Shown here: positions 38,795 to 51,500 of the stretch, piece after piece | How positions within the stretch are numbered: position 1 is the first letter of the stretch | How the letters are laid out: each line of letters starts with the position of its first letter | From: Echiichthys vipera | Taxonomy: Eukaryota > Chordata > Actinopteri > Perciformes > Trachinidae | Reading direction: 5' to 3' | Length of the DNA: 64,000 bases | Assembly: GCA_963691815.1 (NCBI GenBank) | Contig: OY829661.1 | Coordinates: 17,236,849 to 17,300,848, forward strand | The notes under the pieces: generated by a model | Databases searched by the model: none | The model's input: only the letters and a program-made list of their open reading frames with translations | Told to the model about the DNA's origin: nothing | Made by a program: the position numbers and the translations under genes

Positions 38795-39190
38795 TGCTTT
38801 CACTTCCGGGTAACCGGACTTCATTTCCTTCAAAAAGGAAAAAAAAAAAAACATTATTATTTTTTTTTTCTCCTCCATTTGATTTAACAATAAAAACGGT
38901 AACATTGGTTTGAACCATAGACTGTACGGCCTAAACGAAAAAAACGGACTATGCTTGACTATGCCACGGCCTCACAAGGCGACAGTTATTTACGTTCCTA
39001 CGGCAACGCGTTGAAGCTTCCTCCCAGAGGCTCATGGGAAACAATTCTGGCTACAGAAGCGGAGGGAGTTTCGAAATTTTGCTTGATTAGTTACGGTGTA
39101 ACATTTAATAATATATTAATATTAACATTTACGCGACCAAATTATGCGAGCGTAACATTTGCGCACGATAAATGCAGTTGAAAAGCTCAG
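38795..39190 (+). promoter_or_regulatory. cplane1: cplane1 promoter region and noncoding first exon
   Basis: An ETS-type ACTTCCGG lies at 38802-38809 and an RFX X-box at 38994-39007. A strong donor, CTCAG|GTGAGG, ends at 39190. The matching acceptor AACAG|GAAG opens the start-codon exon at 39512, so the first exon is probably noncoding and ends at 39190. The transcription start is not visible. ATGs upstream of 39190 would make short upstream frames if transcribed. Confidence 0.5.
38994..39007 (+). promoter_or_regulatory. cplane1: RFX X-box motif
   Basis: GTTCCT-AC-GGCAAC fits the X-box consensus RYYNYY-N(1-3)-RRNRAC at every position. RFX factors switch on ciliary genes through X-boxes close to the transcription start. 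This one is 530 bp before the cplane1 ATG, within or near the noncoding first exon. Confidence 0.55.
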
Positions 39191-39536
39191 GTGAGGCTTT
39201 TTTCGGGACCAATAAAAATAAGCTAGGTTGCTAATGCTAGTTAAAGGTAAACTTAATAACACGGTAACGTTACTTTAATACTGTCAGTACATGCCACTTC
39301 TTGCTGTAACGTTAGCACATAACGATTCTATTGCATATTTAAGAGCGACATTTATAACAAGCTACGTAGCTTATCAGAATGTTTACATTGAATCAAATAC
39401 AATAGTTGTTTATCAGCTAACCTATGACGTTTGATTTAACGCTTTATCGCCTTGCTTGACCAGTGGGATCTTACAATCTCTATTAACCTTTCCTGAGTGT
39501 GTAATCAACAGGAAGAACGGATGCTGTCTTTTAATC

Positions 39537-42500
39537 ATGGAGCTTAAGCTGGAGGTCGTGTTGTCATCCAGTATCAAACGGAAGAAACCATGGCCACGAT
39601 TCTGTTGGCTTGGGAAGGTGAGGACAAGTAAAGCAGTAAAAGCATTTCAGCCAGAACCCCTCCTAGTCAGAAGAACATTACTGTGAACCTGTGTCGTGTC
39701 CGTCTTCAGGAGAAGGAATCTGTGTTCCTGTTAGATGACAAACGGATAAGTGAGATCAACATGGTGTCTGGTCGTACCAGGAAGAGGATTCCTAAACTGC
39801 ATCCTTTGCTCAACAGTGTGGTGACAATGGCTGCATCCCACAATGGTAAGTTTAATGTGTAAACTCAAAGCAAAAGCCATGTCACCTGGCAATTCCAGGA
39901 ATACACTATGCAGGTGTTTTTGTTTTTCAGGTATGTGGCTTTGTGGACTTTTGGTCTCAGGAGAGCTGTTTCTGTGGAACAGGGATAAAGAATTGTTGAA
40001 GACTGCTGCAGCAGTCCCAGAAGTAGTTCAAATGACTACTGCCGTTCAAGGTACTGTTCCATTATTTATCCTGGATATATTAATGGCAGCACATTGTGGG
40101 TGGGTGTTTACTCTTTCTTTGTTTTTAACTTTAGCTGCTTATAGAGTGTCCTGTTTCCAGTTATACATTTGAAATATTACATTTTTAATCATTAGATTTA
40201 TGTGTGCATGTTTTCACAGGGAATGCCACACAACTGTCCCTCCAGGTTTCAGGGGATGGTTTGCGTGTGCTCCTGGTAGCCATAACAGGCCAAGTTTTGC
40301 TGTGGGAGTGTATTGATGTCAGGGATTTGACGGGGGTGCGAGATGGCACAGTCAAAGGACGCTGGGCACATATACAGCCCCTTGAAGACTCTATTCTGCC
40401 TTCTTCAAAAGACAAAGAAGCATCCCAACACACCATCTTCGCCAAGACAGAGGTCTTTATAATGAAGAGAATATATAGTTGACGTATAATGTTAGACCGA
40501 TCTGTACTCCATTTCTTATTTTCTATATGTCTCATATTTTATTTTATCTTACTCCAAACTTAGGTTTTGGGTGATGCCTGCTTTTCAGCCTTTGTTTTCA
40601 CATCTGGAAAGAAGCTAATCATCACCTGCTTGAAAATCCAATGGGAAGAGGGCCATGTGAGAGTGGGGTGAGTGAGCAGGCATGCAGTATGTAACACAGA
40701 CAGGACTCTCTTTTGGTATTACAGTGGTAAAAGGCACACATTTCTCTTTATAGTTCTGTCGGATACAGCATACAGTGGGCCACCAAGTCATACCCGATGT
40801 CTCGTCTCACCCCGCCCTGCCAACCAGTGAAGTCCAGAGGGGCCTTGGTGCCCGCCTTCTCCCCAGATGGCCGCCTGTTGGCCATCGTCCTGAATCAGAG
40901 ACAACCCAAGGTGTGCATCTGACCCATCTATCATTATATGTTTATAGATCTTTTTTCCCAAAAATGTGTATCAAAATGTCTTTCCCTCTTGTTGAATGCA
41001 GGCAACACAGGTCCTATTTGTGAGCACACAGAATTTTGTCTCAATATCAAGTGGCCTTGGAGGATGTGGAAATAAGAATATGGAGATCCCCTCGAAGTAC
41101 ATAAGGTACAGTATGTAAATAAAAATGCGCTTTGGTTGGTGTTGTGCAGTAGTCAGCCAATGAGAGGCTTAATCTATGGGTCAACATCTCTACCCTACAA
41201 AGCCTAAATGCAGTAGCTGCGGAAAAAAATAAGCCAAAAAACATGGCTTTAAAGTTGTTTAGTGTCCCAACAAATGACTTTTTGGCACATTGATGATGGA
41301 TTATGGTTTACTAGTTTGCCATTTAATAATTTTTATCCAAATCCATCCTAACCTCTATACTTTCAGACCAAAAATTGTGCAGAAATCATGTTATTGGGGA
41401 TTTCGTTGTTACTGCACGTAGGCTTCTAAGGCAGATTTAGTCTTGCTGTCTAAATATTGCTGGTGAAGGTGTATGACACACTACATTAAATAAACATAGA
41501 AGGGTTGACAGTGTGCCTTAGTTCCATATGCCATTTCCAGATTGTCTAAATATAAAATGTACCAGCATCAGCAAAGACAACAATGTCTGTACAATTGAAT
41601 CAAGACTGCCAGGTTTTAAACCACAGGACATGATTGCCAATAAAGGGTGCGTGTTGAATAACCCTAATGCCATCTGTCAATAGAACTACTTCCAAACCTT
41701 TGATGTACAGTGTGTATTAATTTAGAAATGGAACTTTACATATCTTCTCTTTTAGGTCCTACTGGGTGGGCAGTGTGAGCTGGTCACCAGGCGGTCTCTT
41801 CCTGGCCTGTGTTCTGAAAAGAGGCTCTCTTCTTATGTTAGCTCGCCTTGGTGGGCTTCTCACTCTAACAAGCTGTGGTTGCAATGTTGACTTTGGGCCT
41901 GCACACTTCCTACCCCTTCACCCTCTCGTCACTTACCGGTATACATTTGAGATAATCACTTATTAACCCTTGTTACAAGTTATTAATTTGTTTGAGCTTG
42001 TTATTTATTCATAATTCTCCTCTCTCATCTGTGGTCATCTTTGCTATCGATTGCTTCACTTTCACTTTTCACCTAAAGAGCCATGTCATTGCCTCTCTCC
42101 TTTATACTGTCCCAAGAATTCAAGTGTAAACCCAGTGTGAAGAATGTAATGTTTTACTATGTATAATGTAGGGCTGCAACTTGCAACTGATTATTATCTA
42201 TTGACCTGCTGATGACCTCACACTCTGAGAAGCTGAAACAAAAAAGTGATTTGTATTTTGGCTGGAAAAATGACTTTCACAATTACCAAAGACATTAATA
42301 GTTGGCGATCATGTACTTGATTAATCAATTAATCATTTCACCATTAATATAATGTGCCTGATAACAGTTTTTTATCCCTTCCCTCTACAGGGCGCCAATG
42401 TCTGCAGGGAAAGGGGAGGCCTCTCTGTCCAGCTCTAGCTTGTCTGTGCGTGATGTCCTTAGGCAGCGGTATTCTGTGAACTGGCATCCACGGCTGTTTT

Positions 42501-45500
42501 ATCTTATTGTGTCTGATGGTTACATGGCCACAGTTATGAGGGTGCTAGATAGGCCTTCTCCTGCCTTGTTGCTGAAATCTCTTCTAACAGACACAAGCAA
42601 GGACCTTGAGAAGGCGAGCCGGAGCCTGGATAAATCCCAGGTGATAAACTGGGGACAGGGATCTTACTCAGTTTCCGCTTTTGTATGTACTGTCGGCTGG
42701 ACTATACTTGACAATATGGTTTCTTCACATTTGTTATTTTCAGATTCATGTTAAGACATGGTTGGCACCCCTATCTTGCCTGAATCTTGACAGCAGCCTT
42801 GTTACACGTGGGCCCAACACCGCAGACTCTGTCATTTCAGCAGCCACAGATGGATCCACATTACCACTTTTCCTGCAGGATCAGGGGACATTGGGTGGTA
42901 CCAAGGACATTCTTGAAAAAGTACAGGTCGGTCAAATAGTATAACCTAGAAATGTATGGAGTTTGGTGTATGCATTGACTTATTTTCATCAGCATCTTAA
43001 AGTTTAAATCCTTTTGTCTTTATAACTTGAAAAACCCAGCCTTCTCGAATTTGGCATTTTGTTAGATTACTACTAACAGTGAAAATCCAATTACTTTTGT
43101 GCATGTGATTACCCTGAGTAATACGTTGCATAATTCACTTATGTTAGATGTCTATAACCTGCTGTGTGTTTGTGTGGTTCCCTAGAGTTTCTTTGAGGAT
43201 GACTCTGATGTTGATGGACTTCCTGCTGGTTCTCATGTTGAGGATGGCGGCCGTCTGGAGTTTGCCTCAATGTTTGACACACTCCACGCCCTGGACACAC
43301 AGACTGACACTGGACTTGGTACTAGCGCAGATTATGAAAAGGACTTGGATGAAACTGAGAGGAAGACTCTTCTTCTTCATCGTGAACTTGGAAAAATCCA
43401 GGCTAAGCTGTTAACAGCTTGGGCTTTTGGCATGTCTCTAGGAAATGCGGTTGAAAATAGAACTCGTCTGCTGAAGCATACCCTCTACTGTGTGGTCCGG
43501 TTTGCTGCTTTACTCCATTTGACCCCGTACTCCATGGTCTACACAGGGAAAAATAATACCTCTTCTTGCCTTGTGCACCTTCTCAAAGCCCTTCTGTCTT
43601 TTCTTCCCTGGGATAGCACTTTCTCAGATGGGCCATGCTGTCTGGGGCTGGTGGTAGAGCTCAGTAAACAGCTGATACGCCTACTGCTGACCCCTCACCC
43701 TGAGTCCCATCAGAATGGTCATTGTCAGTTATCATCTCATGACCTGTCCTCAGCCCTGCTTGTCTTGCAGCTGGTCTCTGATTCTCTTGACAACACGTAC
43801 AGCCTACAGCAAAGACCTGTTTGGTCCTCTGCAGAGAAGGAATCTTCCCAGCCACCACAACAATGGTCTTCTGATGCACACTATGTGCCTCTGTTACAGG
43901 ATGAGAAGGAAAAGAAATCCAGTTTTGTAAATAGGGCAAAACCTGTTCCCCAGCGTCCATCCAGCAGGTACAGACCATCTCTCTGTATTTTTATGTGTCA
44001 GTGTTTGTTTCTGAACAGTTCTTGCACAGTTTCTGAATCTGAGCTGTGTGCATGATACCTACATGAATACGCACAGTATTTATATAGAACCTCAAACTGC
44101 TTGATAATTTAAAAAAAAGACACGGAAGTCTCCCTCTTTTCATTATGGGTTCTTCAAGTCTGTCTCAAAGTCAAACAAGATTGGTGGTTTTCTTTTTGTC
44201 CAGATTGTTGGGAGTGTGGCAGTGGGTCTACAAGATCACCCAGCAGTATATGGGGGAACTGAAAAGCTTTAAAGGCTGTGATGGCTGGGAGGAGGAACAG
44301 CAACAGGTGTCTGTCATCATGTCACGGATCCAAACAGCTCTGCAGGCTACAGGAGAAAGGCTCGAGAAGAGTGCTGCACTGCTGAGTTACCCAGGTATAT
44401 AGCAAAATGACTATTTATCCAACTGTGGTTATTGTACCAACTACAGGAAATAAACTGGGTAGTTTAAATCAAACCAACCCTTCTCCCCCAAGGTGAACAT
44501 CTTTTCCTGTGTGGCTCGTACTCAAAAAGTGCTGACACATGGCGGTCACAAATTTGTGAGGAGAGTAACAAAGGTACGAACCATTGCTTTGTGTTTTTTT
44601 TCCCATTTAAGTACACCACATAATCACATTCAGTCTGAAATAGTAATCATGTCTTTCTGTTAGGCTGTGATCGTAGTGTCTTCATGGAGACACGGCTTTG
44701 TCTGGCACTCCTCTATAGTCTGTTATCCCAGTACCATCTGAGAGAAGCTCAGGAGTTGGGGGACCACTTGGCCCGCCTGATCCTGCACAGGGCTGGACAC
44801 AAGAAGGACAACCCGGCCTGCAAAGCAGGTCAGTCATGGTCAATAATTCCCCTGCATTTTAGAGGTCTTTCATGTGTGAGTCAGTTAATGGAATCACATT
44901 GTAAATAGCTTCTACATACTAATACGTCAAGGAGTGCTGAGTGAACTCAAAAGGTTGTAATATGTCATTCCGACCGTTTTGGATTAGCTTTGAATGTGTC
45001 ATTGAAAAGGCTGTGTGGTCAAAGTATGTTTTCCTCCTTGAGACAAGGTGACATGTCCTCTTTTAATCTTGATATTGTTAAATATGAACATGGTAAATGG
45101 GGGAGTTGTAAATCCTTTTGGCACTAATCAAACTGCATACTCGATCCCAGTGATAGAAACTTGGATCTTTCTCCATGGTGATCAATAGTTTGACACATTT
45201 TTTTGTTTGCACATTCTGCTACATCAGATACCTGCTACATCCTATGATGTCAGAGTCGCTCTAGTTTGTTATGAACTTTGCCTTTATGCCTTGCAGCAGA
45301 GTCTACTCCTTGCTCGTGGCTGCCAATGGACCTTCACAGTGACGCAGCTTGTGCCGTGGTTCAGACCCTGGGGAGATTCATGGCCTCTTATTTCACCAAC
45401 CAACCCCTCTACATATTGCCCACTCACCATGTGGCCGTTCTGCCTCCACTGCATTTACCTCATGGTGTGTTTCAATAATTATGTGTCAGTGAAAAAGACA

Positions 45501-48500
45501 ATTTCTTAATTTATGTTGCTGTTTGATATACAGTATGTTCTCTATCAGCCCCTAGTGTTGGGCGCTTGGTGCCACTGTGCCAGAAAGAGGCAGCTAGAGC
45601 AGTGCGCCAACAGCAGCTGTCAGAAGTATGGACAGTAGACTATGCCCAGGATCTTCTCCTGATAGGGGGTCTGCTTCCTGAGACTGTGTGGTTGGCTTCT
45701 CATCTTGGGGACTGGAAGACAGCGGCCTCTCTGAGTCTGGCCTATACGAATTACTGCACTGACCACTTTGACTTCACTCGGTCAGTGTGAAAGCATACAG
45801 TAAAATCAAAAGGAGTGAACTAGTTTGTTTTTTTTTTTTATACTAGAATACATTTAATCACATTTCTTTTACCATGTTTGTTTTCATGGACATCTCAATG
45901 ACATCTTTTTTATGACAGGCTCAAGAGGAGAGAGTTCCACCTCCCAACAGCTTTAGAACCAGAAAGCATTTTTCAGGTTGAGTTGAAGTGTCTTCTCGGC
46001 AATAAGTCTGACTCCCAAGAATGCAGAGATAAATATGGTGACAAGAGCTTTACAGGTCGGTGAGCTCTGACAGCTATAAGATGACCACAACACACATGGA
46101 ACCAATTGATTTTAATCCATGCTTTGTCTCTACTCCTTTTACTAGACCCTTCAGAAGGAGAAGACTGGGACTTGTTACAAGTTTCCATACAGGAGATTCT
46201 GAAGGCTTCAGTCATGGCTGGAGTGAATGTCATGTCTTCACCCTTGTCTTCCTTGCTGGACACAGCCAAATACCTGTGTTCTTGCCTGCCTATGTTGGTG
46301 CCCAGTGGGCTGTATCTGCCTTCTCCACCTCTTTATTGCCCTCAGCCTTCCCCCAACACACAGGTACATTACATAGAAGACCTTTAAATATAGTATGTTT
46401 ACATATAAATTCTACTGTTAAATGTCGTCTCATACTTAGGACCCAGTAGGGACAACAGGGCAGTTTGCCGAAGTTGCATCACGTCACAAAGTGTCTGGAG
46501 TTCTCCAAAGATTACTGTTACTTCTGAGATCTGCACGTTGTTGCCATCCTGCTGCCCAGTGGTACATCAGCCATCTGCGCCGTGCCAGACACATACTACA
46601 CAAGGTACTTTCTGGGACTGAAGGGTTTTATTTGGTTTCATAAGAGGATTAATCGTTCCACTAGTGAGGCTGACATTCTTTGTTTACAATTCCACGCAAT
46701 GCAAATATAAGAGTGCAATCTAAAATACACTTGACATAAACAAAAGCTTATTTCCTGAAGAAATGACAATTTCTTTTTCTTTTTTTAAGTACAGATGAAG
46801 TGGTCCCTCATGCGAATAGGTTACGTTTAAAGATGTAAACATAAACATTGCAAAACAGTCAGTGTACAGTGCCTATAGAAAGTCATGATACCCTGTTGAA
46901 ACTATATAACATAAAAATGTATAATTTACACATTTTGCCATACAACATTTCAGTGAATTTTCTTTTTTTTTTGATTTCTGAAAATTAATAAAATTATAAA
47001 ACTAGAATAGCACTATTGGAAAATTGATAAGTCCCCCGATATGATACTTTGTGGAGGCACCTTTTGCTTTAATTACAGCCATCAGTCTGTTTGGATCTGT
47101 CTCTACCAGCTTTGTGCACCTAGATTGGGGAATATTTCCCCATTCTTCCTGCAGAACTGTTCGAGTTCATTCACATTCTGTGGTGAGCGGCAATGGACTG
47201 CACTCAAAGTCTATCCACAGATGTTCTATAGGATTTAGGTCAGGGCTCTGACTCGGCCACTCTAGGACATTCACCTTCCTGTCCTTTAGCCACTTCGTTG
47301 TGAGGCAAAATGTGTAAATTGCGCTGGAAAAATATTTGATTTTTTATGCATTATCGTTTCAGGCTGTAAAACAAAAAAGTGACTTTCAAAAGGGTATCAT
47401 GACTTTCTATAGGCACTGTATGTGAATGACATTAGCTGACAGGAAGTTACCCAGGAACAAGGCTGTTGCCTAGCAATGGAATTCCATTGAAAATCTCTAT
47501 AGGAACAAAGATGAAACCTGAAATGATGGTTTGTTGTATCTTGTAAAGCTGATTGCCTATATTTCCCTATCCTGCTTATATCGCCTCACTTTGTGCAAAT
47601 ATTACCATGATAACTTACTGACTTAATGAGTGTTATATGATAAGTTAGTGATTGCACTTTGGTATTAACTGCCATGCCATATTAAATTGAGCCAATATCT
47701 GGTATTGTTTTTAGATCAAAAAGAAGTACTCCTATCCATCAGCCACTGAAGAAGAAAATAAGTTCCCAGAGGGCCTGATGAAGTTTGTCACCCGTAGTGG
47801 ATTCTTCAGACAGGGACCTAAGAAAGACGGCCACCTGGACCCTGACACCATTCAAACTATTAGTAAGATGCCCCTCATAGTGAATTGCAGATATCATAAT
47901 CAATTGTCTACTTTTGGGTAGAACTTATTAACTATATTTCTCTTACAAGTCTGTTTCAGGGAGCTGTGTGGTTTATGTTGGATGCTTCATGTCAGGGATC
48001 AGCTCTCCATTTCCTGCAGGAAGTATCAGGCTGCCAGACAGCTTAATAGAGATGAGCAGGTATTCCATTTGTGTGATTATGTGGCATGGTTATACATGTA
48101 TCATATAAATCCTCAGCCATGGATGCGCTATGATGTGTGTATTTGTGTCCCTCAGATCCCTGGTGGTTCAGAAGTGACATCTGCCTGCGTTGATGCTGTC
48201 CACTGGGCCTGTCGGTTCCTGCCTTTCTCTCACTTCCTCAATGCTGAGGAGATCCTCCAGGACATACTGCTCAGCCTTGTGTCTGAACTTCCTCCTTTCT
48301 CTCTGGTGATATGACTTTTTCCTACCTTTTTTTTTTTTTTACATACTTCACTACAGGGAATCTTTATCTAAGTAAAACGGAATGACCTTGAGTGAGTCAT
48401 CTTCTCATCCTTGCTTGTTCTTCATCTTAGGTGGCAGACACGCTTGTACGAGCCTTCCCAGAGGAGGAAGAGTCTGTCAGAGTCCCTCTGAGAGAAAAGT

Positions 48501-51500
48501 ATAACTCACTGATGCAGAGATTGAGGCAATACCATGTTCCTGGTACAAACACCCCTGTTCTTTAACAAGTTGCTTTCAAACACTATTGTCATGATTTATG
48601 ATGATGTTCCATCAACTCCTAAATGCATGTGATGTTATTATGTTTGTTGTTTGCTCTAGAGGGGGAAAAACAGGAGGAGAACGAGTTGATGATGATTGTG
48701 ATTCAAGACAAATTGAGGCAGAGGAGAAAACACCTGGGGCGTTTGATGAGGCACCTGGCCCCTACTGAGTTGCATCTATGGGAGAAAGAGGAGGAAGAGG
48801 AGGACAGGGGAAGTAAGCATGGGATGGCCATGTTGAGGCAGCTCTCACTGGGTACAAGTCTGAGCACCAGCACCTTAACTGACTGTGGGTTTCCCCCAGT
48901 GAACAGTGATGGAGACACAGTGGATAATACATCTGAGGCTGAAATGCATAGCAAAGCCAAGAAAAGGTAGCCAGCGTGGAATAGCAGCACTTCATTACAC
49001 TGATGTATCTTGCATGTTGGGGCTTATTCTGTGCTCTGCGTTGTTTATTTCAGGGGCAAAAAAGCAAAAAAGGCAAAAGACAGAAAACATGCAAAGAAGA
49101 CTGCTGTTAAGATTGAAAGCGTCATTCAGGAGGAGATTAAGCCAGGTGATGCCAAGGAAAATGAGCAGCCTTCCCTACCGGTGGTTGGCATCTGGGAGTT
49201 TGAGCTGGAAGATGAAGAGTATCTAAATTTCCTGGAGCTCTTCCTCAGCTACGTGCTAGAGAAGGATAGTGCTGATGGAGGTGACTCAGGTGGGGAACTT
49301 CCTTTGCTGAAGGGCTTCTCTTCCCAGCTGCGGGAGAGAGAGTTGCATTCTCTCACCTTTGATGTGCTCACAACTGTTCATCGCCGTCAAAGAGATGCGC
49401 ACCATCCAGCAGGAAAACACTTAAGCAATGATCCTCCAGTGTTCAGAGCCGGCTGCTGCTACAAGCCTGTGAAACAAGGTGCAACACCAGATCTTCAAAC
49501 TTCCCCCGTCTGGAGTGAAGCTCCCGTATCCAGAACTAGCCTTTCAGTCACCTCTCTTCCTGGGCTGAGAACTGGCAGGCAAAAAGGTTTGTTTGGCCTC
49601 CGCCAGCAGAGGCCTTTTAGCCAAAGAATGAAGGGGGGGCTCTTTGATTCTGAAACTAGCCCTAGTCAAAGTATCTTTCCGACAGAGCAGCCTTCAAAGA
49701 GCTTGATATTTGGCTCCTCAAAGCCTGTGGAGGCTGTGATTGAACTGCAGCAGGGCCTGGATCCTAAACTAGAAGCTCAGTTTCCTGAGCTGGGCAGACT
49801 GCTAGAGTGGATGGTACGCTGGGCTGATAGGAGGGTGCTACTAGGACATCTTGGCAAAAAGAAGAAAGAGAGGGGAGGAGGGGTTGGAGGAATAGTTGAG
49901 GAAGGAGTGGTGATCCGTGTCAAAGCCTCGGCACCTGCTGTTCTCACTTCCCTCAGTTTGCTGGAGCGCAGGTACACCTCTCTACTCGGGACTGATCTCT
50001 ACAGTACCCACATCCAAGTTCCAGAAACACAGTGGACTGTAGCCCCTGTGCTGCAACCAGGGATGGATATGAAACTGGATAGAGAGAGCAGTGTTGATAC
50101 AGGCTACCCTGGCTCAGCCAACACTCCCATCATTGGGCTTGATCACAATCTACAACAAGAAGAACTATCCATGTGAGTGCCCCATGTTTTTATTTACAAT
50201 GTTTTATTATTAGACTAAAATTAGCTTGGATACATCAACCAACAAATGAGAGTAAAATAAACTTGCATGTGAATAGGTGAAAGTGTATATTTTTGGAGAT
50301 GTTTATTTTGCACTGATCATCATTTGACATGGTTTCTTCGTGAACGGTTTCATATAACACAGCATAGTTCCTTTTTGTTTTACTGTAAATACAAATTACC
50401 TAATGCATTAATATATTATTTGTTTCTCTGCAGTGGTTCTCATGCAGATGAAGCAGAGGAACTGACATTTCACAGAACACCTCTCACTAATGACCAGGAG
50501 CAACTAACCTTTGATGCACAGCAGAGACAATCCAGTTTACAACAACAACCATCTCTTGGTGACTTGGATCTTACACCTGAAAAACAAGGTAGACTACCTA
50601 TGTTATCTTCGATCATCAAAATTGCTAATGCAAACCGTTCTAAAACAGCACCGTATATTAATTGATGTGTTTATTATTTGCAGACAAAACTAGTGACAGT
50701 GAGGGCTTTGAAGTGTCATCCTCTGTTTCCAACGGGAACATCTGCACAATTGAAACAGTGAATATTACCATTCAAGATTCCCATTATTCATATCTATCAT
50801 CAACTTTTTTAAAAACACACAAATAACAGTGATTTTTGTTCTTTGCAGAGTTTAAAGATTGCAGACCTGGACTTTTCAGAAAACGCGGAAGACATGTCCA
50901 GCTCCACTTCTCTGTGAGTTTATAATGTAAACTTTCTTACTTTGCAAGAACGCTCATGACTTTGTTAAATATTTTATTTAAGAGGTGTCATTACTGCAAT
51001 AAGTTAGTGCCAAGATTATAGAAGAAGGTATTAATTCCAATGTTGTATAACTCTTTGAAATTTGTTATGTTAATGATTTTCTGCAACAGCACACTGTTCA
51101 GTTATAAAATATAGAATAAAACACAGCCCCGGCTTTGTTATTTCTACATCAACATTTTGGTGGTGAAAGCTCAGGAAGGAAAAATCATTGTTGACATTGG
51201 GTGTTGAAATTGCCTGTTTTGTTGTTCAAGCCACAGTCATGCTAAAAGCATGCAAGCCCCCCCACACCCAGAGCCCCGAGCTCTTGCCACTGTCCAGCCT
51301 GAGGTTCATCCAGATACATCTGGTTCAACTAGAGTGCTGCCACCCAACGCACCTGTCAATCCTCCAAGCCTCCAACCGCAAAGCCCTGCAGCTGGTGCAC
51401 CCACAGTGGATTCTACAACCCCCATTCACCCATTATCTAATCAGACACCGCTATTGCAACACCGTCTGGGTGAAGACTTATTCAGACTGGTTCAGGTAAC

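Noticed and set aside
40453..40482. Read-through of cplane1 exon 4 past GAG|GTCTTT
   Set aside because: The frame stops within 10 codons, and the next exon (40564) joins in phase to the weak donor. Treated as a normal intron.
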